Assembly: GCA_038093975.1 (NCBI GenBank)
Contig: JBBPTG010000364.1
Coordinates: 1 to 20,003 of the forward strand
Reading direction: 5' to 3'
DNA length: 20,003 bases
Origin: Chalciporus piperatus
Lineage: Eukaryota > Basidiomycota > Agaricomycetes > Boletales > Boletaceae
Shown: piece after piece, positions 8,033 to 15,659 of the stretch
Position numbering within the stretch: position 1 is the first letter of the stretch
Layout of the letters: each line of letters opens with the position of its first letter
The notes under the pieces: model-generated
The model's input: only the letters and a program-made list of their open reading frames with translations
Databases searched by the model: none
What the model was told of the DNA's origin: nothing
Translations under genes and position numbers: made by a program

Positions 8033-9700
8033 TTCACACGCTGTACGGATCAGTGCAAAGTAGTCAACTATCATTTAAATCGTTCCTTTTCTATTCGCCG
8101 AGTGTTTGAGGCGGGGCTCACCGAGAAAGTCCCAGTAGAGCTCCATGAATACTTAGACGTCTTTTCAGAGCAAGTGAGTGAGCGTATGCCTACCCGAAAG
8201 GCGTGGGACCACGCAATAGATCTCAAGCCTGATTTTGTTCCCAAAAAGGGTCGGGTGATTCCGATGTCCGAACAGGAACTAGATGACGTCAAAAAGTTTA
8301 TCGATAAGGAGTTATCGAAAGGATATCTTCGTCCGTCGAAATCCCCTCAGACATCTCCTGTTTTCTTTATTCCAAAAAAGGACAGTAAAAAGAGATTAGT
8401 TATGGACTATCGTTACGTAAATGAGGGAACTGTCAAGAACGCTTACCCTCTTCCCCTCATTTCCGGACTTATCGACCAGCTCAAAGGAGCTGATATGTTT
8501 ACTAAAATGGACCTACGTTGGGGTTATAATAATGTTAGAATAAAAGAAGGCGACGAATGGAAAGCGGCTTTCGTTACTCCATTCGGCGCTTACGAACCCG
8601 TCGTTATGTACTTTGGACTTACGAACTCTCCCCCCACGTTTCAACAAATGATGAACGATCTATTTAGCGATCTTCATGGGGTTCTCATTATTTATATCGA
8701 CGATCTTATGATCTTTACGTTCGGAAAATCTAGAGCACAGCACTTAGAAATAGTTAAAACTGTATTGCAACGTCTCAGAGAGAACGATCTTTACGTAAAA
8801 CCAGAAAAGTGCAGTTTTGCTGTAGAATCCGTAGATTTCTTGGGAATGGTTATCTCCCAGAAAGGTGTAGAGATGGACAATTCAAAGGTGCAGGCTATTC
8901 TAGACTGGCCGGCGCCAACTCGGTTGAAGGGTGTTCAGTCCTTTTTAGGATTGGCTAACTTTTATCGACGCTTCATTCAAGGTTTCGCTGACATTGCTCG
9001 TCCCTTAAATGACCTTACCAAAAAGGACACACCATACCGGTGGGGACCGGAGCAACAGCAAGCTTTTGACAAGCTGAAGCAGCAATTCACTACCGCTCCG
9101 CTCCTAGCATATCCTGATCGCTCTAAAGAAGTCAGAGTAGAAACGGACGCGAGTGATATTGCAACGGGAGCTGTGCTCTCGGTTAAATGCGATGACGGCC
9201 TCTGGAGGCCTTGTGCCTTCATTTCCCATTCCTTTAGTTCTGCCGAGAAGAACTACCCGGTTTATGACAAGGAGCTTCTAGCTGTCATTCGGGCTTTGCA
9301 GGAATGGAGGCATTATCTAATGGGTCGAGAACATTTCGAGATCTGGACAGATCACAAGAATCTCGAATACTGGAAATCTCCCCAAACTCTGAGCCCACAT
9401 CAAGCACGCTGGAACGCGTTGCTCTCAGAGTATAATTACTCGATTATTTATAAACCGGGTTCTACAAATGGAAGGGCTGATGCTTTATCTCGTAGAGAAG
9501 ATCACGGAGAAGCAAATCCCGACCATAACAAAAATATTACAGTACTTCCTGCTTCAGTTTTCATTAATACAGTTACACTTTCTTCACCTATTTATGACGA
9601 AATACAAAACGAATCAGAAAAAATAAAAAATGATACGGTAGATGGCTTCGCTTTTGACGAGGGGTCTATAGTATTTAAAAATGACAAAAACAAGTTTTCG
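8033..9700 (+). pseudogene. pol: pol A reverse transcriptase and RNase H
   Basis: After the TGA at 8030-8032 the same frame continues without a break to about 9695. It carries the RT landmarks WDHAIDLKPDFVPKKG, SPVFFIPKKD, MDYRYVNE, TKMDLRWGYNNVRI, YFGLTNSP and the catalytic YIDD (8693-8704), then VDFLGMVIS and FLGLANFYRRFI. The RNase H block follows, with VETDASDIATGAVLS, YPVYDKELLAVI, WTDHKNLEYW and GRADALSRREDH, so all catalytic acidic residues are visible. The frame is lost near 9695, where a one-base deletion (or equivalent) shifts the reading to the integrase frame. The first residues of the open stretch after 8102 are not a real start. Confidence 0.88.
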
Positions 9701-10375
9701 TTCCTATTTCTTTACGTACTAAATTACTTACAATCCTTCATGATTCCCCTATTGGAGGCCATGGTGGCCAAGGACGTACCTTACATTTGGTTACTCGTTA
9801 TTTCTCGTGGCCTGGTGTCACAAAGGACGCTAAAACATACGTAGAACATTGTCAGACGTGCGCCCTCACGAAGGGAAAGTCAACTGCACAAGCTGGCAAA
9901 TTAATTCCCCTTCCAGTTCCGAAAGAACCATGGAAGGATATATCTATAGACTTTACCACGGGTTTCCCCAAATCACGTGGTTTTGATGCTATTTGTGTAA
10001 TTGTAGATCGCTTCTCTAAAGAAGTAGAGTTTATCGCTTGTAAAAAGACAATTTCTTCAAAAGAACTAGCTATTTTATTTAGAGACAATGTTTGGTGTAG
10101 ACACGGACTTCCCTCTTCGATTGTTTCAGATCGAGGACCGCAATTCACATTGGAGTTTACTTCGCAGCTTTGCACCCTTCTAGGAATAGAACAGAAACTG
10201 TCAACTGCTTATCATCCCCAAACCGATGGCCAAACGGAGCGTATGAACCGAGAACTCCAGCAGTATCTCCGCGCTTACGTGGCTAAACGTCAAATGGAAT
10301 GGGCTGATTGGTTGAAGATAGCGCAATTCCATCATAATTCCGCCCTTTCCACCGCTACCGGAACGATCCCCTTTG
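9698..10375 (+). pseudogene. pol: pol A integrase, HHCC and DDE core (disrupted)
   Basis: Integrase is read in a new frame from about 9698, upstream of the GTG at 9787. The zinc-binding HHCC module is visible as HDSPIGGHGGQGRTLH followed by EHCQTC. The core has Asp in SIDFTTG (9949), Asp in SDRGPQF (10129) and Glu in TERMNRE (10237). The spacing is 59 residues, then 35, which is DD35E. The protein runs through STATGTIPFV and then hits the foreign insertion at about 10375. The expected continuation (YFPRMGFEGD) resumes at about 10920. The encoded integrase is therefore not functional. Confidence 0.85.
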
Positions 10376-10390
10376 TTAAAACTAAACGAA

Positions 10391-10419
10391 CTCAGCCGAT
10401 GCCTAAGAGAGGCGGAAAC
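10391..10419 (+). repeat. 29-bp direct repeat, copy 1
   Basis: Begins CTCAGCCGATG and ends GGCGGAAAC. It is identical to 10494-10522 with a 103-bp offset. CTAAACGAACT is also repeated at 10382-10392 and 10432-10442. Confidence 0.9.
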
Positions 10420-10493
10420 GACTATATTCACCTAAACGAACTAGGTACAACTCAAATAAGTAAAGGAACTAAGTAAAGAAAGTAAATACTCAC

Positions 10494-10522
10494 CTCAGCC
10501 GATGCCTAAGAGAGGCGGAAAC
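10494..10522 (+). repeat. 29-bp direct repeat, copy 2
   Basis: Exact second copy. It contains an internal GCCT-AAGAG-AGGC hairpin, and the copy is bracketed by CCTCAG and CTGAGG, which can pair. Confidence 0.9.
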
Positions 10523-10604
10523 AACTGAGGCGCTCTGGAAGTGAGACGAGGAGTTTAAGTAAATGGGTGGAGATGTGCTCGGAACGATCTGACGTGATTC
10601 CGGT

Positions 10605-10623
10605 CCGGAATGACCGATTCCGG
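10605..10623. repeat. inverted repeat CCGGAAT/ATTCCGG
   Basis: A perfect 7-bp stem with a 5-nt loop. Confidence 0.7.
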
Positions 10624-10843
10624 GTGCAAAAGGATCAAGGAATGTCAAGGACTTGACATGGATAAGAATAGAAAGGGTGAATGGTAAACAGAGATGTCAC
10701 GAAAGGGAATAGACAAGTGAATGACATATAGGAGAACATACGAATGTAAAAGGGATCCGTTCCAACGAATCCGGAGATGTTTCCGTGCGTTCCGGGCATC
10801 GGAAACGTCGGATTAAACACGGAATGCATCCGGAAGTATCTGG

Positions 10844-10866
10844 TTCCGGATAGGGGCTATCCGGAA
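10844..10866. repeat. inverted repeat, 10-bp arms, 3-nt loop
   Basis: TTCCGGATAG, GGG, CTATCCGGAA. This is the strongest hairpin in the insertion, close to its right end. Confidence 0.8.
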
Positions 10867-10918
10867 GCGGAAAGGAGCGGATAGGCACGGATTGGACTAT
10901 ATTTTGACAGCTATCACA

Positions 10919-11619
10919 AAAAATACTTCCCACGCATGGGATTCGAAGGCGATTCATCTCCGGCTGGTGCATTCTTAGAGAAATGTGGAAAGGCACACAA
11001 AGAAGTGGAGCAGGCGTTAGAAGAAACTCAGAACCGGATGAAAGAGCAAGCAGACAAGCATCGGTCCGAAGCTCCAGATTATCAAATCGGAGATTTCGTT
11101 ATGTTATCCACGGACAACCTCAAATTACCTTATCCTTCCAAAAAGATGACGCAGAACTGGATAGGACCTTATCAGATCACGAAGGTTCTTCCCAATGCAG
11201 TCACACTAGACTTGCCCAATTCCATGCATATCCATCCCACGGTTAATGTCAAACGGGTCAAACCGGCTAAAGAACCGTTGGAAGGGCAACCGGTCCGTCT
11301 TCCGGATCCGGTAATAGTCAACCAAGAAGGAGAAGAAGAGTACGAGGTGGATTATGTAGTAAAATCTCAGGTTAAACAAGAACAGTTAGAGTACCTGGTT
11401 CATTGGAAAGGCTGGGACATATCGGACCGTACATGGGAAAAGGCAGCGCATTTGTCAAATGCACCCGAAGCTGTCAAAGCTTTTCACAAAAAGCAGCTGT
11501 CCGCCCCACGCCAAATCAACATGACCATGGGAAACTTCTCTGCCTTGTTTCAGAAATACGAAAATCTGACAGAGGTTCCTGTGTGGAAATTGCCGAATCG
11601 CCTGGAATGCGATTCCTAG
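10919..11619 (+). pseudogene. pol: pol A integrase C-terminus and chromodomain
   Basis: The frame resumes with YFPRMGFEGD, the normal segment downstream of the DDE core. It continues with a coiled-coil-like stretch (ALEETQNRMKEQADKHRSEA), the GPY/F module (FVMLSTDNL, WIGPYQITKVLPNAVTLDLP), and IHPTVNVKRVKP. A chromodomain lies at about 11340-11500: YEVDYVV, LEYLVHWKGWDISDRTWE. The chromodomain of chromoviruses is known to bind modified histone tails and steer integration toward heterochromatin; the aromatic positions expected for the cage are present here (Y, W, W). The stop at 11617-11619 lies 11 bp before the LTR. The ATG at 10936 is internal and not a native start. Confidence 0.88.
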
Positions 11620-11630
11620 AGAGGGGATAG
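11618..11630 (+). promoter_or_regulatory. polypurine tract of element A
   Basis: AGAGAGGGGATAG directly precedes the LTR and overlaps the end of pol. It is the expected plus-strand primer site. Confidence 0.75.
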
Positions 11631-12082
11631 TGTTATAGTATTTAAAAACTTTTCAAACTTTTGCCTACAACGGTATTCGAACTCTGGACTTTGTCTACAA
11701 CTTAGGGGTCAAGCCGGATTCATCTTAATCCGCTCCGGTAGTCCCTGTAGCGTTACGTAAACTATTACATAATCAGGTCACATGACAAAGGTCCAGACTT
11801 AGATGAGTCAGCAATGATGTCATGGCCTAGACCCTAATCCGTGCCTGGTACTTTTCTTATCATCGTTCCATTTACCTTATCTATCTTTCCCTTTGTGATT
11901 TCCTTATTCGGCTGATGGTCTGTGCACACTTCTCAATAGTATATAAGTAGCCCTGTACTTATCACAGACCCCAGTCTAATCCATTTGTGACTTCACCGTC
12001 ATTAAGCTTTAGTACTCAGCATATCCTTCGCATAGGCTTAGTGTTGCCTAAAGTCCCTGCTGTGTTGTGAGAGATCATAACA
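11631..12082 (+). repeat. 3' LTR of element A, 452 bp
   Basis: The LTR starts TGTTAT and ends ATAACA, a perfect 6-bp inverted terminal repeat. TATATAA at 11940-11946 marks the promoter. The right flank (from CAAGT) is in-frame gag sequence of another element, so the LTR end is also an insertion junction. No second copy of this LTR was found in the window. Confidence 0.88.
11940..11946 (+). promoter_or_regulatory. LTR A TATA box
   Basis: TATATAA lies 309 bp into the LTR. As in the other gypsy LTRs here, no ATG follows it before the LTR end. Confidence 0.6.
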
Positions 12083-13056
12083 CAAGTACAAGCTATCCAA
12101 CTACCCGGTGCAATACCACCTCCAATGGTCGGACCTAGTGGACCTAAGCTATCTAAGATCGTCAAAGATCCAGGAGATTATGACGGATCCAGAGGAAAGA
12201 AGTTCGAAGAATGGTGGATGAGAGTCCGCGCATGGCTAGATAAAAACGATACCATGTTAACCGGAATGACGGCGATCAGAGCTATCCTTAGTCAAATGAC
12301 AGGAGGAGACACCGCCACTTGCTCACGAGCCATGATGTCAGACATCTTGGAAAATGGAAAAACCTACACATCTGCCGAATTTGCGACACGGATCACGGAA
12401 CAATTCCGTTCGGGTAACGAAGTGGAATATCACCATAATCAGATCAAGAATCTGAAGCAAGGCAAGATGTCTATGGAGAAATTCCTCACCACATTCCAGA
12501 CTCATCGCCTCATAGACGATTGGAGCGATGTGCGACACATTGAGCTTTTAGAACTAAATGCAGATCCAGAGATCACTCATCGAATCTTTATGGATAAAGG
12601 ACGCTTCGACGATTATGCCAAATACGTCGACGAGTTACGCCTCCTTGCAGGAAGAAAACAGCTTATCTCGATGATCAAAGCAGGAACCGCAGGTGAAACC
12701 CCACGTTACAAATATACCAGTACAGGTACACAACCGGGCCGAGGAGCCCCAATGGATATAGGTTCTGCCGAGATCGAAGAAGGCGAGATAGAAGAAGAAG
12801 AGACGCCATCCGTCGTGAAAGCAGCCACAAGCAATTTCAAAGAGAAGAAACAAGGAAATTGTTGGAACTGCGGGAAACCGGGACATCCGAAACAGCAATG
12901 TCTGGTACCTAGTACCAAATGCAAGAACTGTGGTCGCGAGGCGAACACAAACGTGCCTGTAAACTTCAGAAGAGACAGGTGAGAGAACTGTCTACCGAAT
13001 CTAGCACTCTTGAAGGCCGTTCATTCGACGAAATGAAAGCCTACTTCTACGATATG
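12083..13056 (+). pseudogene. gag: gag fragment of gypsy element B
   Basis: This frame is open from the LTR junction (QVQAIQLPGAIPPP), ahead of the ATG at 12125, and aligns with gag C upstream of its LSKIVADPGDYDG block (here LSKIVKDPGDYDG). The start is therefore truncated rather than native. KFEEWWMRVRAW, a helical capsid region and TGTQPGRGAPMDI follow. Next is one canonical knuckle, CWNCGKPGHPKQQC (CX2CX4HX4C), then CKNCG, where a deletion near 12932 shifts the frame. The other frame continues SRGEHKRACKLQKRQVREL and FDEMKAYFYDM, matching the end of gag C. Homology stops at 13056, where TGTTAC begins. Both ends are thus cut by other elements and no pol B is present. Confidence 0.85.
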
Positions 13057-13240
13057 TGTTACAGTTCATTACGGTTCTCTCACCTTCACAGACACTTTTC
13101 GGACTTCAACGTTTCGTTCCATTCGATCCTATCTAATTTCTCTCATCTTATCTTTCAGACACGTGCTCATTCACTTTCACTCTTCGCACGGTCGCCCATT
13201 ATGGTTATATTCTTTCTCACGCACTGCCCTACCTTGACAG

Positions 13241-13340
13241 TTAATCTCCGTGCTGCGCATGGCTATGCCACAGCCTTTCACCTCATGTACTTAATCTCCG
13301 CTATCTCGGCTATGCCTCACAGCCTCCTTATCTCGCTTCT
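13241..13340 (+). repeat. 50-bp imperfect tandem duplication in U3
   Basis: TTAATCTCCG recurs at 13241 and 13291, exactly 50 bp apart. GGCTATGCC.CACAGCCT also recurs in both units. The copies have diverged by substitutions and small indels. Confidence 0.7.
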
Positions 13341-13411
13341 ATTCTCATGGGTTCAGGGTAAATCCTTATTTAGTTATAGTACATACAAACATGTACAAAC
13401 ACTTAGGATAG

Positions 13412-13419
13412 TATATAAA
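13412..13419 (+). promoter_or_regulatory. element C promoter TATA box
   Basis: TATATAAA with a flanking AC-rich segment. The last upstream ATG is at 13391, and none follows until the gag start at 14472. Confidence 0.65.
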
Positions 13420-13674
13420 CCCCAAGGAACTGCTGGTAACCCCAGCTTAGTTCACTTGGTCTTTCCCCAAGACTCAACCGTCCTATCTCAGTCGTTCTCC
13501 ATTCTCTTCTTCTAAACCGCTTCACTTGGCGATAGTGTAGACCTGATCTCAATACGAGTTTTGGGTCGTTTCACTTGAACTAAGCTCCATTCTATCACCT
13601 CTACGCTATCGTTATCCACCGCTTCATCGCGTCGCAAGTGCGTGGACAATCTCTCGCTCAAGTACCTACGTTAA

Positions 13675-14463
13675 CGTGACCTCGTAGTGTACTTCCCATC
13701 TTTTCACGCCACTCTTCTCCCTTTCCGGTCCGGGAGGTACTCGCAAGCCGAGAACCTAGACCATCCTTACGTAGCCTCAGTAGTAGCTAGGCACGGACGG
13801 GTCACCGCGATCCCGACCATAGTTGAGACAGAGCCGGAGGCCGCTGCAGTCGCACGGATCCCAGTGGGTGAAGAAGAACCCGCTAGACTCCTCTCACCCT
13901 TCAGCAGGACGCTAAAGGCGCTCACGGCATTAGAGCCAGAGCAGTTCTACTTTGGAAAGAACTCAGAAGGCGGATACGCAACTTACCACGACGCGTCGAT
14001 AGCATACGCCCAGGGACTGCTATTCGACGGGATACTAGGAGACTTCGACAGACCAGCGTCGGTCAGCCAAGAGTCACTCATCAGCGAAGAGTTCGACCCC
14101 AACGACCAGACGCCTATCGCCCCCTCGCTCCCACTCCCCGCTCCATCCCCGTTAGTCGTACCACGTGGGTTATCAGAGAAGGCACCCTCGTTGCAGAAGA
14201 CCGCATCCGCTACCTCTAGCGTCAAAAGAAGACTCGAAGAGTTTGACGAAGAGGTTAGAACCCCAAAGAGACAGAGAGAGGCAATCATAGGACCAGAGAG
14301 AGTAATACCGGCTAGGCCGATCAGAAAGATAAAGATTCCCGCCGCCTTCCGGAGAAAGATCATACGCACAGAAGTAGGAAACATAAACGATCCTGAGAAG
14401 ATCTCTAGAATAGTCCTACGCGCCAAGCACCCCAAACTCCCCCAACCCCGCTACAAGTACTAG
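13675..14463 (+). CDS. ORF0: AUG-less open frame upstream of gag C
   Basis: The frame is open from after TAA 13672-13674 to TAG 14461-14463, about 262 codons. It contains no Met codon at all, so a normal start is impossible; GTG at 13687 or another near-cognate codon, or a spliced leader, would be needed. I do not recognise the protein. The first third is mixed. The middle is acidic and Pro-rich (EEFDPNDQTPIAPSLPLPAP). The last third is basic (VKRRLEEF, RTPKRQRE, RPIRKIKIPAAFRRKIIR, ending LPQPRYKY), with possible nuclear localisation and nucleic-acid-binding patches. It ends in three consecutive stops 8 nt before gag. It could be a real accessory protein, the relic of a gag extension, or a leader kept open for another reason. 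Confidence 0.5.
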   Translation, partial: RDLVVYFPSFHATLLPFRSGRYSQAENLDHPYVASVVARHGRVTAIPTIVETEPEAAAVARIPVGEEEPARLLSPFSRTLKALTALEPEQFYFGKNSEGGYATYHDASIAYAQGLLFDGILGDFDRPASVSQESLISEEFDPNDQTPIAPSLPLPAPSPLVVPRGLSEKAPSLQKTASATSSVKRRLEEFDEEVRTPKRQREAIIGPERVIPARPIRKIKIPAAFRRKIIRTEVGNINDPEKISRIVLRAKHPKLPQPRYKY

Positions 14464-14471
14464 TAGTAACA

Positions 14472-15659
14472 ATGTCACAAACTGCGCTTCCAGAAGCACT
14501 TGCAGAAAGTCTTTCCAACCTCGCCAATAGCCATAATCAAGACTTAGCCTCTCTAGGAGCACAGCTCAGGCTTTTCTTAGAAACCCAAACAGATTCGTTA
14601 CGAGATGAAAGACTCAGAAACCAGACATTACGTGACGATCTCGATCAAGCAACAGATCAGATCAGGGCGATTCTTAATACGCCAATACCCCCAGCTCCAG
14701 GAGGTTCAGCGCTACCAGCTGAACCAAGGCTATCAAAAATCGTAGCTGACCCAGGAGACTATGACGGGTCCAAAGGCAAAAAGTTTGAAGAATGGTGGAT
14801 GAGAGTACGCTCCTGGCGAGCAGAAAACATCAGAGTACTTGCAGGGATGGCCGGAATAAAGGCAACCCTTAGCCGAATGAAGGGCGGGGACGCCGGAGAC
14901 TTTGCACGCGCCACTATGGCACAAATCTTGGATGGGACAACCCATACTTGGAATGACTTCGAGAAGATGATGACGGATCGGTTCCGATCATCAAACGAAC
15001 AGGAATATCATCGCAAGATGATCATGGGTCTGAAACAGCACGATATGAAATTCGCTAGTTTCATAACCAAATTCGAGATCCACAAAGTGATGGACGGATG
15101 GGATAATGAACGTCACATCGAAATTCTAGAAAAGAACGCCGATCAAGAATCAGTCAAATTCCTACTTGAGAACGTGGGAAGGTTCGACAATTACGAAGCC
15201 TTCGTCGAAGCAATCCGCGCTCGCTGTAATAGGAAAGAGCTATTCTCGTACATCAAGGCAGGCACGGCAGACAGAATCACACGCCGTGACCCTAACGCAA
15301 TGGACGTTGACGCCGTCCAAACTAAGAAACCAAACGGAGACAGGAAGCCCAAATGCTTCAACTGTGGCAAAGACCACTTCGTCAGAGACTGCAAAGAACC
15401 CAAGACCAGATGCTCAGAATGCGGCTGGTCTAGAGGAGAGCACAAACGTATGTGCAAAAAGTACAAAGCACCAAGAAACGTTCGCTTTACAGAAGAACAT
15501 ACCTCCTGGGATGAGGATAAAAGCACCGAAACTCCTAAGCCAAACAAGGGCAAAGGAAAAGAAATGGATTGGGTACGAGCTACCCAAGGCATGGGTCTGG
15601 AAGAAGCAAAAGCTTGGTTCCAAGACTACATCACTCTTACCGATAAGTCGGAAAACTGA
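14472..15659 (+). CDS. gag: gag polyprotein of gypsy element C
   Basis: The intact 395-residue ORF begins with an ATG in good context (A at -3). A coiled-coil-like N-terminus (residues ~1-75, rich in Leu, Gln and Asp) is followed by the capsid domain from LSKIVADPGDYDG and KFEEWWMRVRSW. An unusual double knuckle lies near residues 295-330: CFNCGKDHFVRDC (CX2CX3HX4C, one residue short of canonical) and CSECGWSRGEHKRMC (CX2CX6HX3C). A charged tail ends in EEAKAWFQDY. The capsid and nucleocapsid parts would form virus-like particles and bind RNA. Gag B is a close relative; gag A is much more distant. The stop TGA is preceded by GGAAAAC, discussed as a possible frameshift site. Confidence 0.9.
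   Translation: MSQTALPEALAESLSNLANSHNQDLASLGAQLRLFLETQTDSLRDERLRNQTLRDDLDQATDQIRAILNTPIPPAPGGSALPAEPRLSKIVADPGDYDGSKGKKFEEWWMRVRSWRAENIRVLAGMAGIKATLSRMKGGDAGDFARATMAQILDGTTHTWNDFEKMMTDRFRSSNEQEYHRKMIMGLKQHDMKFASFITKFEIHKVMDGWDNERHIEILEKNADQESVKFLLENVGRFDNYEAFVEAIRARCNRKELFSYIKAGTADRITRRDPNAMDVDAVQTKKPNGDRKPKCFNCGKDHFVRDCKEPKTRCSECGWSRGEHKRMCKKYKAPRNVRFTEEHTSWDEDKSTETPKPNKGKGKEMDWVRATQGMGLEEAKAWFQDYITLTDKSEN

Larger units (their letters stand above)
10375..10918. mobile_element. unclassified ~540-bp insertion inside integrase A
   Basis: Integrase coding stops making sense after PFV (about 10379) and resumes at YFPRMGF (about 10921), so this interval is foreign. It contains no long ORF. It holds a 29-bp exact direct repeat, short direct repeats, and many CCGGA/TCCGG motifs in both orientations, two of them in clean hairpins. 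I could not find terminal repeats or a target duplication. The junctions read TTTGTTAAAAC and ATCACAAAAAATAC, so a small duplication of A residues is possible. A non-autonomous DNA transposon or a decayed LTR (a TG...CA reading from 10374 to 10914 is possible) are the main options. Confidence 0.6.
6104..12082 (+). mobile_element. Ty3/gypsy chromovirus A (5' LTR missing, pol decayed)
   Basis: The order is gag with zinc knuckle, protease, RT, RNase H, integrase, chromodomain, purine tract and LTR, which is the Ty3/gypsy order with the C-terminal chromodomain of chromoviruses. Gag is intact. Pol carries a frameshift between about 7600 and 7680, an in-frame TGA at 8030-8032, a frameshift near 9695, and a ~540-bp insertion between about 10375 and 10918. 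The 3' LTR is complete, while no 5' LTR is visible. The element shares clear protein similarity with element C but is a different lineage. Confidence 0.88.
13057..13674 (+). repeat. 5' LTR / leader region of element C (right boundary uncertain)
   Basis: The region starts TGTTACAG exactly where gag B homology ends. It contains the TATA box at 13412. The post-TATA segment resembles that of the solo LTR at 3557-4026. TTCACTTG occurs at 13451, 13521 and 13571. I could not find the matching TG...CA right end with a repeat of the left terminus, so the LTR/leader border and the primer binding site stay unresolved. Confidence 0.55.

Noticed and set aside
10844..10866. Hairpin as a Helitron 3' end
   Set aside because: No CTRR terminus follows at the usual distance, and no TC start or A/T insertion site was found at the left end.
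10374..10914. Reading the integrase insertion as a solo LTR (TGTTA...TCACA)
   Set aside because: The termini are not proper inverted repeats and no 5-bp target duplication flanks them (CCCTT versus AAAAA).
12919..13515. 198-codon forward frame covering the end of gag B and the element C LTR
   Set aside because: Only its first ~45 codons are gag B in the shifted frame. The rest runs into LTR sequence and is low-complexity. It is a chance fusion, not a gene.
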